Positions 43,045 to 53,800 are shown, counted from the first letter of the stretch. The stretch is DNA of 55,303 nucleotides from RGIG4097 sp964637515 (GCA_964637515.1 CAZWUI010000007.1:1-55303); one strand, 5' to 3'. Made by a program: numbers and translations. The notes: generated by a model not told the origin, from the sequence alone.

Positions 43045-44199
43045 ATGACACCTGATTTTTCAATTTTTGATGAAACACCTGCAGCACCACTCGCTATAAT
43101 TGCAACCCCGGGCGCGCAAGAACTTGCCGAACTCATCGACAAACGCCTCGTTCAAATGTACAACGAGTCCGCTCCCGCAAAGATGCGCATTAAAAAAGGC
43201 TCTTTCCTTATCAAAGCGAATTGCCCTCGTTTTACGAGCGGTGACGGCAAAGGTATGATTATGGAAACCGTAAGAGGCAAAGACCTCTACGTTATTTGCG
43301 ACCCGATGAATCACGGCGTCACCTACAATTTCTTCGGACAAGAAATTCCCATGACTCCCGACGAGCATTTTGCGGATTTGAAACGTATCATCTGCGCGGC
43401 AAACGGCAAACCTTATCGTATCACCGTTTTGATGCCTATGCTTTACGCGGGCAGACAACACCGTCGTGCAAGCCGTGAATCTCTCGACTGCGCGGTCATG
43501 TTGCAGGAACTTCAACAAATGGGAGTCACCGATCTCATCACTTTCGACGCACACGATCCGAGAGTTATGAATGCGGTTCCTCTCATGGGATTTGACAACT
43601 ATTTCCCGACCTATCAGGTTTTGAAGGCACTCACAAAGAATTTCCCCGACGTCAAACTCGACAAAAACAGCCTTATGTGTATCGCTCCCGACGAGGGCGC
43701 AATCGGCAGAAACGTTTACTATGCGTCAGTTTTGGGACTTGACCTCGGTATGTTCTACAAACGTCGTGACTATGCAAACGTCGTCAACGGCAGAAACCCC
43801 ATCATCGCACACGAATATATCGGCAGTCCTGTCATGGGCATGAACGTTTTCGTGGCAGACGATATGATCGCAACCGGCGACAGCATCATCAAACTCGCAA
43901 AAGAAATCAAAGAGAAGGGCGCACAAAGAGTGTTCCTTTCCGCCACGTTCTCGCTCTTTACCGAAGGCGTAGAGAAGTTCAATAGGGCATACGAAGAAGG
44001 AGTTTTCGACGCAGTCATCTCAACAAACCTTACCTATCGCATTCCCGAACTCAAAAGTTGCCCTTGGTTCATAGAGGCGGATATGTCGAAATACATTGCG
44101 TACATCATCGCCGCCGCAAACTTCAACGAGCCCGTATCCAATTTGCTCGAACCCTTCGAGAAGATACATCAACTCGTTAATTCACTCAATCAAAAGTGA
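43045..44199 (+). CDS. prs: Ribose-phosphate pyrophosphokinase, long form
   Basis: Makes PRPP from ribose 5-phosphate and ATP for nucleotide, His and Trp synthesis. The 384-residue product has the flexible-loop block YAGRQHRRASRESLDC, DAHDPRVMNAVP and the PRPP-binding motif VFVADDMIATGDSI. It is about 65 residues longer than classical PrsA (about 315), with an extra N-terminal part and internal insertions, a divergent form seen in some Clostridia. ATG 43045 has an ACGGAGG site; the longer frame upstream overlaps the promoter. An MBL-fold gene follows 18 bp later. Confidence 0.88.
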   Translation: MTPDFSIFDETPAAPLAIIATPGAQELAELIDKRLVQMYNESAPAKMRIKKGSFLIKANCPRFTSGDGKGMIMETVRGKDLYVICDPMNHGVTYNFFGQEIPMTPDEHFADLKRIICAANGKPYRITVLMPMLYAGRQHRRASRESLDCAVMLQELQQMGVTDLITFDAHDPRVMNAVPLMGFDNYFPTYQVLKALTKNFPDVKLDKNSLMCIAPDEGAIGRNVYYASVLGLDLGMFYKRRDYANVVNGRNPIIAHEYIGSPVMGMNVFVADDMIATGDSIIKLAKEIKEKGAQRVFLSATFSLFTEGVEKFNRAYEEGVFDAVISTNLTYRIPELKSCPWFIEADMSKYIAYIIAAANFNEPVSNLLEPFEKIHQLVNSLNQK

Positions 44200-44217
44200 T
44201 TGAATCGGAGGATATAA

Positions 44218-44871
44218 GTGAAACTATCTTGGCTTGGTCACTCATCATTCAAGCTTGAAGAAAGCACGGGTACGACTGTCGTCACCGATCCTTACCACTC
44301 GTACGTCGGTTACGATATGCCCAAAGTCACCGCAGATATCGTCACGGTGAGCCACCCGCACAACGACCACTCTTTTATTTCTGCGATCGAAGGTGATCCC
44401 ACCGTTATCCGCAGACAAGGTTTTTATGAAATCGGCGGTGTTCATCTCTTCGCACAAAAAACCTACCATGACGACAAAAAAGGTGTGGTCAGGGGAGATA
44501 ATCTCGTTTTCAAATATCGTATGGACGGAGTCGAACTCTGTCATATGGGGGACATCGGCGAAGAATGCAACGCAATGCTCGTCGAATCCATTATGCCGGT
44601 GAACGTCTTGATGATTCCCGTTGGCGGAAACTTCACGATCGACGCCGAACAAGCAAAGGAATACGTGGATCGCATTATGCCCGACGTCGTTATTCCTATG
44701 CACTACAAAACCAAGGACTGTGAATTTGACCTTGCGAAACTGAACGATTTTCTTGATCTGTTTGAAGATGAAGACATCGTTTACGTAGAGGGTGATACTG
44801 TGGAATTTGACCGCGCGGATTTCGACGGCGAAAGCACCAAGGTTCTCGTTCTTGAAAGAGTTTTTGACTGA
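44218..44871 (+). CDS. MBL-fold metal-dependent hydrolase (UlaG/UPF0173-like)
   Basis: A 217-residue metallo-beta-lactamase-fold protein: GHSSFKLE at the start, metal-binding SHPHNDHS (about 43-50), LCHMGDIG (Asp/His ligands) and a final PMHYKT. GTG start at 44218 with CGGAGG upstream. It belongs to the UlaG-like group, some members of which are L-ascorbate-6-phosphate lactonases; the substrate here is unknown. Likely co-transcribed with prs. Confidence 0.82.
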   Translation: MKLSWLGHSSFKLEESTGTTVVTDPYHSYVGYDMPKVTADIVTVSHPHNDHSFISAIEGDPTVIRRQGFYEIGGVHLFAQKTYHDDKKGVVRGDNLVFKYRMDGVELCHMGDIGEECNAMLVESIMPVNVLMIPVGGNFTIDAEQAKEYVDRIMPDVVIPMHYKTKDCEFDLAKLNDFLDLFEDEDIVYVEGDTVEFDRADFDGESTKVLVLERVFD

Positions 44872-44889
44872 TTTTACTTTTGAAAAAGC

Positions 44890-44907
44890 GCCGTCCCGAC
44901 TTTTGTC
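44890..44907. other. GC-rich hairpin before rho
   Basis: CCCGAC, loop TTTT, GTCGGG between the MBL-fold gene and rho. It lacks a clean T-run right after the stem, so it may be a weak terminator or a leader structure of rho, which is commonly autoregulated. Confidence 0.35.
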
Positions 44908-44964
44908 GGGGCGGGTTGCAAATCCTTTTAGCAAATCTAAATTTTATAAATATAGGAGGGTTCT

Positions 44965-46551
44965 ATGGTGACTTATCAAAGACCGGAACTTGACGAAAAG
45001 AGCATTTTCCAACTCAGGGATATTGCCAAAGATTTGGGAGTACCCGCACCGTCGAAATGCAAAAAAGCTGAACTTGTCGATTTGATTTTCAAGATTTCAA
45101 ACGGCGAAATGGAACCGCCCGTCGCACCCAGACGCGGTAGACCTAAAAAGAATGCCGATGCAAATTCAACGGATAACACGGTAGACGTAAGTGCAGGAGA
45201 AGGAAAACAAGAAGAAAAACAAGAGTTTAAGAAAGAAGAGAAAAAAGGTTTTGGAGCGTATAGACAAATCCATAACAATAATAATTATGGAAACAACAAC
45301 TACGGTAACACCGGATTCAAGCGCCCCGACAATTTGAAAGAGAAGAGAGAAAAAGAAGAAAAGAGCGAAAAGGCCGAAGAACAAATCAGAGAAGGTTTCC
45401 TTGAAATCAATCCCGACGGATACGGCTTTTTGCGCGTGAAAACTGGTGAGTTTAGCGAAATGGACGCATACGTCAGCGTACCCAAAATCAAACAATTCGG
45501 TTTGAGAAAAGGGGACTACGTTAAGGCGCAATGCAAACTTTTGCAAGAAGGCAAACCCCCTGCGGTCGTAAACGTATTGACGATCAACGGCATCGACGCA
45601 TTGACGATCGGCAGACGTCCCAACTTCGACGATCTCGTACCAATTTATCCCGATCACAGACTTCGTCTTGAAGTGGCAGGTAAGCCCCGTGATTACGCAA
45701 CTCGCTCCATTGACCTCGTCGCACCTATCGGCAAAGGTCAACGTGGACTTATCGTATCTCCGCCGAAAGCGGGCAAGACGACCTTGCTCAAAATGATTGC
45801 AAATTCAATCGCAGTCAATCATCCCGAAATCGTACTTCTCGTGCTACTCATCGACGAACGCCCCGAAGAAGTTACGGATATGCAACGCTCGATCAACGGA
45901 GAAGTCATCTACTCAACGTTTGATGAACTTCCCGAACACCACACCAAAACCGCAGAAATGCTACTTGAGCGTGCAAAACGTATGGTTGAAACTGGCAAAG
46001 ACGTTGTTATTCTTATGGACAGTTTGACTCGTCTTGCGCGTGCGTACAACCTGACGATACCCCCTACGGGCAGGACACTTTCGGGCGGTATTGACCCCGG
46101 TGCATTGCACTCGCCCAAACGCTTTTTCGGCTCGGCGCGCAACATTGAAAACGGCGGTTCGCTCACTATTATCGCAACCGCACTTGTAGAAACGGGCAGT
46201 CGTATGGACGACGTCATCTATGAAGAGTTCAAGGGAACGGGCAATATGGAAATTCACCTTGACCGCAGACTTCAAGAAAAGAGAATTTTCCCCGCTATCG
46301 ACCTTGCGAAGAGTGGTACGAGAAAGGAAGAATTGCTCCTTTCGAGCAACGAGCTCGAAGGCATTTGGTGTGTGAGAAAGATTCTCGGACAAGGGGACAG
46401 CATGGAAGCGACGGAAGCACTCCTTGCAATGCTCATGAAGACCGCAAACAACAAAGAGTTTATCGAGCAGATGCTCTTCCAAATCAACAAATATCAAAAG
46501 GACGGCTTCACGGTGCGCAGACCGACTATGCCGACCGGTAACAACGCATGA
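44965..46551 (+). CDS. rho: Transcription termination factor Rho with Asn-rich N-terminal insertion
   Basis: RNA-dependent ATPase/helicase that ends transcription. The 528-residue product has a Rho_N helical domain (about 10-50), a Lys/Glu/Asn-rich insertion (about 55-140) containing the run HNNNNYGNNNYGN (about 103), the cold-shock RNA-binding domain (about 142-210, GYGFLRV), and the ATPase core: Walker A PPKAGKTT (about 267), LLIDERPEEV, and LARAYNLTIPPTGRTLSGG. AGGAGGG site. The insertion is charge-rich with an Asn/Tyr/Gly segment, similar in kind to the prion-like insert of Clostridium botulinum Rho. It overlaps the HAD gene by four bases. Confidence 0.96.
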   Translation: MVTYQRPELDEKSIFQLRDIAKDLGVPAPSKCKKAELVDLIFKISNGEMEPPVAPRRGRPKKNADANSTDNTVDVSAGEGKQEEKQEFKKEEKKGFGAYRQIHNNNNYGNNNYGNTGFKRPDNLKEKREKEEKSEKAEEQIREGFLEINPDGYGFLRVKTGEFSEMDAYVSVPKIKQFGLRKGDYVKAQCKLLQEGKPPAVVNVLTINGIDALTIGRRPNFDDLVPIYPDHRLRLEVAGKPRDYATRSIDLVAPIGKGQRGLIVSPPKAGKTTLLKMIANSIAVNHPEIVLLVLLIDERPEEVTDMQRSINGEVIYSTFDELPEHHTKTAEMLLERAKRMVETGKDVVILMDSLTRLARAYNLTIPPTGRTLSGGIDPGALHSPKRFFGSARNIENGGSLTIIATALVETGSRMDDVIYEEFKGTGNMEIHLDRRLQEKRIFPAIDLAKSGTRKEELLLSSNELEGIWCVRKILGQGDSMEATEALLAMLMKTANNKEFIEQMLFQINKYQKDGFTVRRPTMPTGNNA

Positions 46552-47186
46552 CGGATAATACGAATGATAAAGTCGAAGTGATAACCACGAAGAAGCAAGT
46601 CGACCTGTACGATTTCGACAAGACTTTGCTACCTTTCGACAGTGGTTTCAGATATTGGGGATATTGCATGTTACACAATCCTTGGATTTTGGTTTTCTTG
46701 CCCATACAGTGCTTTATTGGCACACTTATGGGCTTGAAAATCTATCCGATAAACCAATTCAAGAAGGTATGTTTTTTCTATGTCAACTTCATCGACAACG
46801 AGAAAAACGTCAAGAAGTTTTGGGACAAGTACGAAAAGAGTATCTACGACCAATTTAGAAAGGAAAACCGCGCGCGCGAAAGCGTGATAATTAGTGCAAG
46901 CCCGAGTTTTCTCATCGAAGAGATTGCAAATCGACTTGGATTTGAACATTGCATAACCTCAATCCATGATATGAAGACGGGTAGGCTTACGGGCAAGGTG
47001 TGCAGACGTGCGGAAAAGGTGCGTAGACTGCAAGAAATCATGCCCGACGTCGAAGTTGTGGACGTCTATTCGGACTCAATCAAATCGGACAAATACATAA
47101 TGTCCCTTGGGAAGCGTGCGCTACTCATCGGAAAACGCGGAAAACTGACGGACGTCACCGACAAAATCAAAAATATGAAGATTTAA
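46548..47186 (+). CDS. HAD-IB family phosphatase-like membrane-associated protein
   Basis: A 212-residue HAD hydrolase of the phosphoserine-phosphatase-like IB group: motif I DFDKTLL (about 21), motif II SASPSFL, motif III YSDSIKSD. A hydrophobic stretch of about 25 residues (WILVFLPIQCFIGTLMGL) in the cap region may associate with the membrane. ATG overlaps the rho stop (ATGA). Terminated by the hairpin at 47185. Substrate unknown. Confidence 0.8.
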   Translation: MTDNTNDKVEVITTKKQVDLYDFDKTLLPFDSGFRYWGYCMLHNPWILVFLPIQCFIGTLMGLKIYPINQFKKVCFFYVNFIDNEKNVKKFWDKYEKSIYDQFRKENRARESVIISASPSFLIEEIANRLGFEHCITSIHDMKTGRLTGKVCRRAEKVRRLQEIMPDVEVVDVYSDSIKSDKYIMSLGKRALLIGKRGKLTDVTDKIKNMKI

Positions 47187-47206
47187 CGGCGCAAGCCGTT
47201 TTTTCT
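47185..47206 (+). terminator. Intrinsic terminator of rho-HAD
   Basis: AACGGC (47185-47190), loop GCAA, GCCGTT (47195-47200), T-run. It overlaps the stop codon. Confidence 0.85.
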
Positions 47207-47241
47207 TTTACATAGTTTAATCCACAAATTGAAATTCACTA

Positions 47242-47270
47242 TTGAAGAATTGGAAATTTGGATATATAAT
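47242..47270 (+). promoter_or_regulatory. Promoter of the DUF2804 gene
   Basis: TTGAAG (47242-47247), 17 bp, TATAAT (47265-47270). Confidence 0.6.
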
Positions 47271-47305
47271 ATATTTATAAACGTTAAATGATAACGGAGG
47301 AAATT

Positions 47306-48412
47306 ATGGCTAAAGAAACCAAAAGAACTTATCCGTCGTTTAGGGAAGTCCCAAAACGCAATCAAAGAGAATATACCGCACCTACGAAACTTTTGGGCGA
47401 CGACGGCAAATTGCTTGCAAGCGGATGGGCACGTCATAACGTTTTCGACTACGACCGCACAAAAACCCGCCCGCAAATGAGAGCGAAAGAGTGGGATTTC
47501 TATCAGGTATGCGACGGAGAAACCATGGTGCAAATCAGTTGTGCGAATATCTCAATCGGCGGATATTGCTCGATGAGCGTCGTCGATTTGAAGACCGGCA
47601 AAGCGGACACTTCAATGTCGCTATTCCTCGGCGGAAAAAACAAAGTAATACTTCCCGCGAAAGGGGACGTACCCAACTATTTTGAGTATAAAAAGGGTAA
47701 ATTCCACGCCGTATTCGACACCAAAGAAACCACTCGCACTCTCTATTTTGAAGGGCCGCTCAAAGGAAAAACTTTCAAGGCGGAGTTCAAAATGGATATA
47801 CCTGCGGGACTTGAAAACATAACCACCGTACTTCCTTTCAAGAAAGAAGGCAAGGATCAATCTACGAGATACTTCATGACCACCAAGCAAAACTGCATGC
47901 CGACAGAAGGCAATATCACTCTTGACGGCAAAGTTGTGAAGTCGTTCACGAAGGACAACACGTTCTGCGTGCTTGACTGGGGCAGAGTATGCACACCGTA
48001 TAAAATGGTTTGGTACTGGGGCAACGGCTCGACCTATCTCACCGACGCGGACGGAAGCAAACATTTGTTCGGATTTGAAATCACTTGGGGCATAGGCGAC
48101 GAGTCTAACGGCACTGAAACGGCAATTTTCTACGACGGCAAACTGCACAAATTCGGCTCTGTTGACGTGAAAGTATTCCCGAAACCCGACAAATTCAGCG
48201 ATCCTTGGGTGTTTGAGTCGGAGGATGGTAGATTCAATTTGACGATGACTCCCTTCTACGATCATCATACGGACACAAACGCACTTGTTGCACGTATGCA
48301 CGCACACCAAGTCCACGGACTTTGGAACGGCACTGTCGTGCTCGACGACGGCAAAGTGCTTGAAATCAAAGATATGTATGCATTCTGCGAATACGTTGAG
48401 AACAGATGGTAA
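47306..48412 (+). CDS. DUF2804 family protein
   Basis: A 368-residue protein I assign to the DUF2804 family from its overall pattern: LLASGWARHNVFDYDR near residue 35, DWGRVCTPYKMVWYWGNGS near 225 and a C-terminal HTDTNALVARMHAHQVHGLW. No catalytic motif or membrane segment is recognisable. The fold is probably beta-rich like AttH/lipocalin-type domains, by inference. ATG 47306 has a CGGAGG site. Single-gene unit; convergent with the CNNM-type gene. Confidence 0.75.
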   Translation: MAKETKRTYPSFREVPKRNQREYTAPTKLLGDDGKLLASGWARHNVFDYDRTKTRPQMRAKEWDFYQVCDGETMVQISCANISIGGYCSMSVVDLKTGKADTSMSLFLGGKNKVILPAKGDVPNYFEYKKGKFHAVFDTKETTRTLYFEGPLKGKTFKAEFKMDIPAGLENITTVLPFKKEGKDQSTRYFMTTKQNCMPTEGNITLDGKVVKSFTKDNTFCVLDWGRVCTPYKMVWYWGNGSTYLTDADGSKHLFGFEITWGIGDESNGTETAIFYDGKLHKFGSVDVKVFPKPDKFSDPWVFESEDGRFNLTMTPFYDHHTDTNALVARMHAHQVHGLWNGTVVLDDGKVLEIKDMYAFCEYVENRW

Positions 48413-48509
48413 AAGCAATGTTTCGCTCCAATCCGCTATAATATAGTTAATCTTATGTATAGATATATATAATAGCGTTAGAGGAGTTGGAAAAGAATTG
48501 ATAAAGATA

Positions 48510-48541
48510 AAAAGCCCCGCAAAAAATTGCGAGGCTTTTCA
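48510..48541. terminator. Bidirectional terminator
   Basis: AAAAGCCCCGCAA and TTGCGAGGCTTTT pair with one mismatch around a short A-rich loop. A/T tracts on both sides serve the convergent DUF2804 and CNNM-type genes. Confidence 0.8.
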
Positions 48542-48569
48542 TTTGGAGTTTTTATAGGGATTAGGGTTC

Positions 48570-49955
48570 TTATTCTTGTTTTTCTTCTTCGTCTTTTTCT
48601 TCGCGGTTTTCACGGAGTTCTTTCAAGGATTTCAGTTCAAATCTTTTGGATTCCTGATTATCCGCGGTTTCTTCTTCTGCGGGATTGATTTTGACTTTGA
48701 CGGAAAGGATCTTTCTTTGAGTGAGTTTGTCAACCGTTATCGTCAAATTCTTGTAGTCGAAGGACGTGAATTTTTTGGGGATTTCGCCCATTTGTTCTAT
48801 GATCCAACCGCTTACGGTTTGAGAGTCGAAGTTGTCAAGGTCAGCGGAGTCGAGATTGAACGTGTCGAAAAACTTATCGAGTTCCGCTCTTGCGTCCACC
48901 ATATAGGTTTCGTCGTCGATTTGATTGAAGTAGTTGACGATTTCATCGTGTTCGTCCCAGATTTCACCGACGAGTTCTTCGAGAATATCTTCGAGTGTAA
49001 CGATACCGAGAGTTCCGCCATATTCGTCGACGACGACCGCCATATGCACTTTTTGACGTTGCATACTCTTGAGTAGGGTGGATATTTTCATATGCTCGGT
49101 TGCGACAGCGACTGGGGTGATATAGTTCTTGATATTCTTTTCACCCTTTTCGAGAGCGGCGAAGAAGTCGATATTGTGGAGCATACCTACAACTGTGTCG
49201 ATTGTGCCGCGGTAGACGGGCATACGAGAGAAGTTGTATTCAAAGAACATCTCTTTGATCTTATCCATAGGCATATCTATGGGGAGAGATATGACGTTGA
49301 CTCTGGGGACGAAAATATCTTGGACTTCTGCGTCGTCAAATTCTATAGCACTAGATATAAGTTCACGCTCTTGAACGTTGAGAGATCCGTCTTCCTGCGC
49401 TTCTTCGACGAGAGAAAGGAGTTCTTCTTCGGTGATTTTGTCGTCGTCCTTTGATTTGAAGACCTTGCGGAGCACCCATTTGAGGCCTGCAAAAATAATC
49501 GTGATGGGGTAGAGCACGTACATAATGACTTTGATGGGATAGCCAAAAGCCATTGATAGTCTTTCGGAATTTTCCTTGGCGATCATTTTGGGGGTGATTT
49601 CGCCGAAAGTCAAAACGATAATGGTTGAAACCGCAACTGAAACTATGCCGCTAACCGCGGGATTCGGGATAGCCGTTTCAAAGATATTGTTGAAAAGGAC
49701 GGACAAGGTGATATTGACGATATTGTTTCCGACGAGAATTGTGGATAAAAGCTTGTCGAAATCGTCACACAATTTCAAGGCGTTTTGAGCGGATTTGTTG
49801 CCCGCTTGCGCTTTGAGTTTGAGTTTGGTTCTGTTTACCGAACTGAAAGCGGTTTCGGTTGCGGAAAAGAAACCTGAAAAGAGTACTAAAACGACGATGA
49901 ATACAACAGATAAAATGATACTGTCGGGGTCAGGGTCTGCGGAATCGGTGATCAT
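48570..49955 (-). CDS. CNNM/CorC (hemolysin family) membrane protein
   Basis: A 461-residue member of the DUF21-CBS-CorC_HlyC family, often involved in magnesium/cobalt transport or resistance. Residues about 15-190 form the DUF21 membrane domain (SGFFSATETAFSSVNR, GEITPKMIAKEN). Residues about 205-335 hold a pair of CBS domains (DIFVPRVNVISLP, HMAVVVDEYGGTLGIVTLED). Residues about 350-430 are the CorC_HlyC domain. The C-terminus is highly acidic (REEKDEEEKQE). AAAGGAGC ribosome binding site. Single-gene unit. Confidence 0.92.
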   Translation of the reverse strand: MITDSADPDPDSIILSVVFIVVLVLFSGFFSATETAFSSVNRTKLKLKAQAGNKSAQNALKLCDDFDKLLSTILVGNNIVNITLSVLFNNIFETAIPNPAVSGIVSVAVSTIIVLTFGEITPKMIAKENSERLSMAFGYPIKVIMYVLYPITIIFAGLKWVLRKVFKSKDDDKITEEELLSLVEEAQEDGSLNVQERELISSAIEFDDAEVQDIFVPRVNVISLPIDMPMDKIKEMFFEYNFSRMPVYRGTIDTVVGMLHNIDFFAALEKGEKNIKNYITPVAVATEHMKISTLLKSMQRQKVHMAVVVDEYGGTLGIVTLEDILEELVGEIWDEHDEIVNYFNQIDDETYMVDARAELDKFFDTFNLDSADLDNFDSQTVSGWIIEQMGEIPKKFTSFDYKNLTITVDKLTQRKILSVKVKINPAEEETADNQESKRFELKSLKELRENREEKDEEEKQE

Positions 49956-50083
49956 ATTGCTCCTTTATATTGATATAAATTATAGAATTTATTGTAAATA
50001 TAATATCATAGGCTTGCGTGTTTGTAAATAGTATTTTCAAAAATGGCATATTCACTTGTTTTTTCATAATATATAGGATAGTA

Positions 50084-50112
50084 TTGCAATATCTCGCAAT
50101 ATATGGTATAAA
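50084..50112 (+). promoter_or_regulatory. Promoter and putative operator of the TetR-type regulator
   Basis: TTGCAA (50084-50089), 17 bp ending in TGG, TATAAA (50107-50112). An inverted repeat TATTGC (50082-50087)/GCAATA (50096-50101) covers the -35, a good place for autorepression. Confidence 0.5.
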
Positions 50113-50147
50113 ATAAACGAGCGTTCACTTTATTTTAGGAGAACTCA

Positions 50148-50753
50148 ATGCGAACTGCAAACATTGAACAGCACAATCGCAAAAAAATCGAACTTATGGA
50201 GCGTTGCTTCGATTGCTACGCCGAGTACGGTTTGACAAGCGTAGGCGTGAAAGGGCTTGCAGAGTTTTGCAATGTGTCGGTTGCGAGTTTGTACACTTAT
50301 TTTGAAGATCTCGACGACCTAATCGTGCAATCTACGGAACACTGCATGAGCAAAGTTGAAGACGATTTTATGAATATCGCTCCGTCGAATCTTGCAGATA
50401 TCGAACGCTACGTGAACGAAGTCCCTTATTGGACGGCGCGCGAACACGGCAAGAAATATCGTCTTATGTATCAAGTTTACACAAACCCGAAATACCGCGA
50501 GGCAGGGAAAAAATTTTTCGAGGGCGTCAACAAGAGATATACGGCGTATGCGGAGAGTTTGTCGAAACTGATTGGTTTTCCGTCGGATACGATTCGCAGG
50601 TTGATATTCATGTTTGTGCGCGCATGCGTGCATTTCGCCCTGTTTGAAGACGAGTTCTATTTGCGCGAACAAATCGTATACATCAAAAAGAGTATCATGC
50701 TATACTACGAGAATTCTTTGTCGATGAGCGATACGAACAATATCGAAGCGTAA
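50148..50753 (+). CDS. TetR/AcrR-family transcriptional regulator
   Basis: A 201-residue regulator. The N-terminal helix-turn-helix (about 10-60) reads FDCYAEYGLTSVGVKGLAEF followed by CNVSVASLYTYFEDLDDLI, the standard TetR pattern. The C-terminal ligand domain (about 70-190) is divergent and aromatic-rich. A TTTAGGAG site precedes ATG. The upstream inverted repeat suggests autorepression. The large surface protein gene starts 90 bp downstream on the same strand and could be its target; that is an inference. Confidence 0.85.
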   Translation: MRTANIEQHNRKKIELMERCFDCYAEYGLTSVGVKGLAEFCNVSVASLYTYFEDLDDLIVQSTEHCMSKVEDDFMNIAPSNLADIERYVNEVPYWTAREHGKKYRLMYQVYTNPKYREAGKKFFEGVNKRYTAYAESLSKLIGFPSDTIRRLIFMFVRACVHFALFEDEFYLREQIVYIKKSIMLYYENSLSMSDTNNIEA

Positions 50754-50843
50754 TCCGTTTTTTGCGGTTGCGCTTTTTATATATTGCAATTCAAAAAGTA
50801 CGGTACATACGCCGTACAAAAATATGATCTGAAGGAGAAGATT

Positions 50844-53800
50844 ATGACAAAAACAGCAACAAAGATGTTATCAACCACACTTTGTCTAATGCTCGTTTTG
50901 CTTGCGGTCGCAGTCGTCGTTCTCGGCTTGAACGTCAGTGCTCCCGCATACGCAACAGGAACGACGGCGGAAGGCGGAACTTCTGCACCCGCAACGCCCG
51001 CTCCGACGTTCACGGCGATCGCCGGAACGAACGGTTATGAAAACTTATATGATGGAAATGTCGGAACAAAACTTTGTGTTGCAATCACGCAAAATCCTAG
51101 TATAACGTTCCAAGCAAACGACCTTTCCACTGTCGTTACCGCCTATAAACTCTACACCGGTGATGACACTCAACCCGAACATGCAGGCAGAAACCCTAAA
51201 TCTTGGACTCTCGAGGGCAGTAATGACAATTCAAATTGGGTCGATATTCACACCGTCACGAACGATGACAAATTGCCCGAACTGAACAATCAAACCGGGT
51301 ATAACTATGCGATTGAAAATATTACTCCGTATTGGTATTACAGACTCACTTTCACCGAACGCCACGGCGCGACGGGAGCGTCTGCAAATGCGGAAAACGA
51401 TTACAACTTGATGCAGATTTCAGAAATCGAATTTACATCAACCGCCGACGTAACCGAAATCTACACCGAAGAAGATATTGTTACTGCGTTTGCAAACGGC
51501 GGAAGTTACAAACTCGTAGCGGACGTTACTCTCACCGCAGATCTTTCTCTTCGCAACAAAATGTTATCCCTTGATCTCAACGGCTACGTGATTAGTAGTG
51601 ATAAGAACATCACAATATACGCTTGCGCACCTGACGTAAATACAACTTTTATTCTAAAAGATAGTCGTCCCACCGCAACGCACACCAATGCAAGTCTTCC
51701 CGCAGGCGGTGTTATTGATTGCGCACTTTTGATCGATCGTCAATCCGCAGACGAAACCTATGATAACAAAGCTTATTTTTACGCAAGCGGCGGTACTGTG
51801 ACAAAACGTTTCACTCTTAATACCGCTTATGCAATAGTTGATTATTTTGGCGACAACATGACCACGTTTACCGGGGGTATGACCACTGCAACAAACCCGG
51901 TTATTTACGGCGGTTTTTACTACGGCGAAGTCGCTTCAACCAAAGAAGACAAACCCGTCCAAATCAAAAACAAAAAAGTTCTCTTCAAAAACGGAGATAC
52001 GGTATATGCAACTCAAATTGTGAAAAGCGGTGACAAAGCAATGACGCCCGCCAATCCCACGACTGCACCTGAAAAAGGTCTTACGTTTGTTGATTGGTAT
52101 AGTGACACGTTCAAGTATAATTTCTCGTCAACTATCACTTCAGATATTACCGTTTATGCAATGTGGCTTAAAGAAGTCGCAACTGCAAATGATTTCAAGA
52201 GTGCAATCGACAGCAACTATAGCGTCAAGTTGACCGCCGACATAGTTTTGGACACAACGTTTGTAATCAACGATGGCAAAGCCTCGACAATTGATTTAAA
52301 CGGTCACGTCATTAGTTTCGCCAATCAAAGCTATGAAATCTTGATCAAAACACTCGGCAACACCAGAATTACGCTCATCGACAGCAATCCTACCGCAACT
52401 CATGAAAACATCGGTTATCCCATTGGCGGTTATATCACAAAATTAAATGTAAACAAAGATTCGAACGATAAATATTCTCACGCTTATATCGTCGCAAACG
52501 GCGGTACGATTGGAAGTGTCGGATCAAACACTAGTTATGCTCACTTGCTATCAACAAGTCCGACTCCTACCATCATTAAGAACGTGACTTCAAATTACAT
52601 TGACTTGCAAGCGGGTACTTACTATTATAACGAATCAAAAATTTCATCGTCTGCAAAGACCATCACGTTTATGAATGGTGATAACCTCCATGCAAAAGTC
52701 GCAACAGGTTCTAAAATAGTTGCTGCTCCCGCAATTGAACCTACAAAAGAAGGGTATACGTTCGTTGGCTGGTATAACGGCAATACCGAACACGATTTCA
52801 CTCAAGAATTGACTTCTAGCGTAACTCTTACTGCAAAATGGATTGATTCTGCGGCACCCGTCATCACCGGTGTCGATGCGGATAACGTTTACTGCACCGG
52901 TCAAGAGGTCACCATCACTGACGATTCCGCAGTCACCGTCACCGTCGACGGCACCGAGGTTACTCTCACGAGCGGTAAATTCAATCTTGATATGTCCTCC
53001 GGCTTCGACAAAACTATCGTCGCCACCGATGCCGCAAATAACGTTACAACTCTCGTCGTCGCCTACGGTCATCACTTAGGTGATTGGATCGAGAAGGTTG
53101 ACGAAGACTGCTCGAACAACGGAACTCTCGGGCACAAAATTTGTGTCAACTGCCATGATAACTTCGATGAAAACGGCGTGAAGTTGGAAAGTTTGGTTAT
53201 TCCCGCATGCCACGTTTACGGCACTGTCGGTTATTCTTGGGCGGCAGACAACAGCACTTGCACTGCAACCAGAGTTTGTTCTCGTGACGCTAACCACGTC
53301 GAAACCGAAACCGTGAACGCAACTTCGTCCGTCACTCAACAACAATCTTGCACCGACGACGAACTCACGACTTACGTTGCAACCTTCACAACTAATACCG
53401 CATTCATTCAACAATCCAAAACCGACGTAATCACAAGTGCAAAACACGGTCACGACTTCGACGCAGTCAGCTACTCTTGGACTTCCGACAATCTCAAGTG
53501 CACCGCAACCAGAGTTTGCTCTTACGATGATAGCCACGTCGAAACCGAAACCGTGATCTCCGGGTCGTCGGTCACACAAATGCAATCCTGCATAAATGCA
53601 GAACTCACCACATACGTTGCGACCTTCACCAACTCCGTGTTTGCACAACAAACCAAAGCGAACGTTCAAACCAAAGCCGCAGCAGGTCACAATCTTAGCG
53701 CACTCGCAAACGAAGTGGCGGCAACTTGCACCGAAAACGGTTTGAAAGCGCACGCTGATTGTTCCGTCTGCAACAAGCATTTCGATGCAACAGGCAACGA

